Source of the DNA: a bacterium
GTDB lineage: Bacteria > Actinomycetota > Acidimicrobiia > Acidimicrobiales > CATQHL01
Length of the DNA: 7,961 bases
Assembly: GCA_028819945.1 (NCBI GenBank)
Contig: JAPPKQ010000466.1
Span: 1 to 7,961, forward strand
Direction of reading: 5' to 3'
In this document: positions 6,267 to 7,961 of the stretch, piece after piece
How positions within the stretch are numbered: position 1 is the stretch's first letter
Layout: each line of letters opens with the position of its first letter
Translations under genes and position numbers: made by a program
The notes under the pieces: model-generated
Told to the model about the DNA's origin: nothing
The model's database searches: none
What the model saw: the letters and a program-made list of their open reading frames with translations, nothing else

Positions 6267-7276
6267 CGGTTCTGGCGCTGCTGATCGCGGTGGTGCTGCT
6301 GGCGGGCAACGCCTTCTTCACAGCCGTCGAGTTCGCCTTGGTGGCCGCGTCGCGCAGCCGCCTGGAGGTGCTGGCCGAAGCCGGCAACCGGCGCGCCCGG
6401 CTGGCGGTGCGGGCGATGGGCGACCTGGGCATGCAACTCGCCGGCGCCCAGCTCGGACTCACGATGACCGCGCTGGGCCTGGGCTACATCGTTGAACCGG
6501 CCGTGGCGCACCTGCTCGACGGCGTCCTCGGCATCTACGGGCACGGCGTCAGCGTCGCCGTTGCCATCGTCATCGTGGTCTTCGCCCACGTGCTGATCGG
6601 CGAGATGATCCCCAAGAACGCGGCCCTGTGCAACCCCGATGCCCTGGCCATGTGGCTGGCGCCGGTGCACCGCCTGTTCGTGGGAGCGTTCCGGCCCGCC
6701 ATCCGGGCGCTGGAGTGGGTGGTGGCGCTGCTGGTGCGGCTCTGTGGGGTGAAGATGGTGGACCACTCATCCAGCGCCCGCACGCCCGCCGAGCTGTCCG
6801 AACTGCTCGCCGAGTCGCGCACCGGCGGCCTGCTCAGCGAGTTCGAGCACACGCTGCTGGCCTCAGCGCTGGAGCTGGGCGAGCGGCCGGTGTCGTCGAT
6901 CATGGTGCCCCGTGAGCGGATCTGCGCCATCCCGCGGGCCGCCAGCGTGGCCGAGGCGGAGGCGACGGTGGTGGCCAGCGGGCACTCCCGTCTGCTGCTG
7001 GGCGATCCCGACCAGCCCGACGGGTTCGTGCACGCCAAGGACCTCCTCACCGTTCCACCTGAGCAGTGGGGCCAGGCGCTCCCCGCCGCCTGCGTCCGGC
7101 GGGCCCTCATGGTGCGCCGCGACCTGCCGCTGGAGGATCTCCTGCGATTGATGCGGCGGCACCGGGTGCATGTGGCCCTGGTGCGCGAGGGGACCGTTAC
7201 GGTGGGTCTCGTGACCCTTGAGGACGTGCTGGAGTCCCTCGTTGGTGATATCAGGGATGAGAGCGACATTCTCTAG
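6263..7276 (+). CDS. CNNM-family membrane protein with CBS pair, lacking the CorC_HlyC domain
   Basis: A 337-residue paralogue of the preceding gene. The CNNM domain opens directly with the first helix (about 2-28, GNAFFTAVEFALVAAS), with further helices near 57-88 and 95-112 and the signature IGEMIPKNAAL (112-122), closer to the family consensus than its neighbour's. The CBS pair runs about 211-333 (IMVPRERICAI to VTLEDVLESLVGDIRDE). Two differences stand out: the second CBS reads LVREGTVTVGLVT where DEHGG is expected, and the protein ends right after it without CorC_HlyC. The GTG start overlaps the upstream TGA (GTGA) behind a good AGGGGAG site, so the pair is probably made together and may form a heterodimer. 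From memory, M. tuberculosis has a similar adjacent long/short pair, Rv1842c and Rv1841c. The likely role is divalent-cation export or its regulation at the inner membrane. Confidence 0.93.
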   Translation: MTVLALLIAVVLLAGNAFFTAVEFALVAASRSRLEVLAEAGNRRARLAVRAMGDLGMQLAGAQLGLTMTALGLGYIVEPAVAHLLDGVLGIYGHGVSVAVAIVIVVFAHVLIGEMIPKNAALCNPDALAMWLAPVHRLFVGAFRPAIRALEWVVALLVRLCGVKMVDHSSSARTPAELSELLAESRTGGLLSEFEHTLLASALELGERPVSSIMVPRERICAIPRAASVAEAEATVVASGHSRLLLGDPDQPDGFVHAKDLLTVPPEQWGQALPAACVRRALMVRRDLPLEDLLRLMRRHRVHVALVREGTVTVGLVTLEDVLESLVGDIRDESDIL

Positions 7277-7301
7277 GTCGAGCGTCTCGGGGCTGAGGGT
7301 C

Positions 7302-7961
7302 GTGCGCCGGAAGGTGCTGTGGACTCTGCCGGTCGTTCTGCTGCTGGTAATGAGTTCGACCTCCGGCGCGCAGAGCGAGCTGGACCAGGTGCGCGCCACC
7401 GTGTCCGCGCTGCAGGACGAGATCGACGAGTACCTCGATCAGATGATCGCCATCCAGGCGCGCGCCGACGCGGCCGGCGTCCGCTACTGGGAGGCCGATC
7501 TGGCCCTGTACGAACTGAACGTCGAGATCGTGGAGCTGTCCCAGCGCGTCGCCGGGATCGACGCCGACGTTGCCGAACTGCGCCTGCAGATGATCGAGAT
7601 CGCCGTGCAGCGCTACATCGACTCGACGACGTCCCCGTCGATCCTGGCCGGCGACGACATCAACCGCCAGGCCGCAGTGGATGCCCTGGCCCGCTTCGTC
7701 CGCGAGGGGTCGCTCGACATCATCGACGACTATCGCAGGGCCCGTGACGACCTGGATCAGGCGCAGGCGCTGCTCGCCGAGCGCGCCCGGCACCAGCAGG
7801 AGTTGATCAGCCAGGCCGCCGCCGCCGCCGCCGAGGTGCAGGCAGAGCTGAACGCCATCGGCGACGTGTATCTGGCCATCGCCCCCCGGCTCTACGAGCA
7901 GGACAGGCTGCTCGACAGCCTCGAGGAGGCCGAGCGCCGGCGATTGGCCGAGGAGTTGCGC
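7302..7961 (+). CDS. Secreted coiled-coil protein, N-terminal part (likely peptidoglycan hydrolase-type), truncated by window edge
   Basis: The frame is open for 220 codons to the last base, so the 3' end is missing. The start MRRKVLWTLPVVLLLVMSST followed by SGAQS is a classic signal peptide: basic n-region, hydrophobic core, probable cleavage after SGA near residue 23. The rest is charged helix with heptad-like spacing and no membrane segment: about 26-110 (LDQVRATVSALQDEIDEYLD onward), a short break (RYIDSTTSPSILAGDDINRQ), then a second long coil (ARFVREGSLDIIDDYRRARD to the edge) containing six Ala from a (GCC)6 run at 7815-7832. This resembles the N-terminal coiled coils of actinobacterial M23, NlpC/P60 or transglycosylase-type cell-wall enzymes, but no catalytic domain is visible. 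GTG 7302 is preferred, with GAGG just upstream. ATG 7257, overlapping the CNNM gene by 20 bases, is an alternative; its extra codons include several rare ones (AGA, ACA, TCT, AGG). Confidence 0.83.
   Translation, partial: MRRKVLWTLPVVLLLVMSSTSGAQSELDQVRATVSALQDEIDEYLDQMIAIQARADAAGVRYWEADLALYELNVEIVELSQRVAGIDADVAELRLQMIEIAVQRYIDSTTSPSILAGDDINRQAAVDALARFVREGSLDIIDDYRRARDDLDQAQALLAERARHQQELISQAAAAAAEVQAELNAIGDVYLAIAPRLYEQDRLLDSLEEAERRRLAEELR

Noticed and set aside
7815..7832. (GCC)6 trinucleotide run as a regulatory microsatellite.
   Set aside because: It simply encodes six Ala in a coiled coil, which is common in high-GC genomes.
1..7961. A mobile element, defence island or phage region.
   Set aside because: No transposase, integrase, terminal repeats, toxin-antitoxin or nuclease genes are visible. 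All genes are ordinary regulator, transporter and envelope types with uniform composition.

Overview
This is a GC-rich, gene-dense chromosomal window of about 8 kb. Coding is tight, and three of the gene junctions are exact 4-base stop/start overlaps. High GC, GTG starts and the protein types fit an actinobacterium; my guess is an Acidimicrobiia-like lineage, but no marker gene in the window proves that. There are no tRNA or rRNA genes, insertion sequences, CRISPR arrays or integrase genes, and no gene-free stretch longer than 300 bases.

Layout. (1) 1-207 (+): the 3' end of an AraC-type regulator cut by the window edge. (2) 232 to about 4930 (-): a three-gene operon read right to left. It has two half-size ABC exporter subunits (transmembrane domain fused to ATPase) followed by a stand-alone ABC ATPase. 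The two half-exporters look like an asymmetric heterodimer: the first subunit has Asp in place of the catalytic Walker B Glu and Asp at the Q-loop Gln, while the second has normal residues there but a variant LSAGE signature. (3) About 4881 to 7276 (+): two overlapping genes of the CNNM/CorC membrane family, implicated in magnesium or other divalent-cation export. The first has the full CNNM + CBS pair + CorC_HlyC architecture and the second lacks the C-terminal CorC_HlyC domain. (4) About 7302 to the right edge (+): the signal-peptide and coiled-coil part of a secreted protein, resembling the N-terminal halves of actinobacterial peptidoglycan hydrolases.

How the genes fit together. The exporter operon and the CNNM operon are divergent and share a very short start region around 4.88-4.95 kb, where neither gene has a convincing ribosome binding site and the best start codons overlap head to head. 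The AraC fragment converges on the exporter operon across a 24-base gap. The exported substrate cannot be read from the sequence. I see no clear new biological system here. The most interesting points are the built-in asymmetry of both paired systems (exporter and CNNM), the unresolved divergent start region, and a 15-base in-frame tandem repeat in the tail of one exporter subunit.
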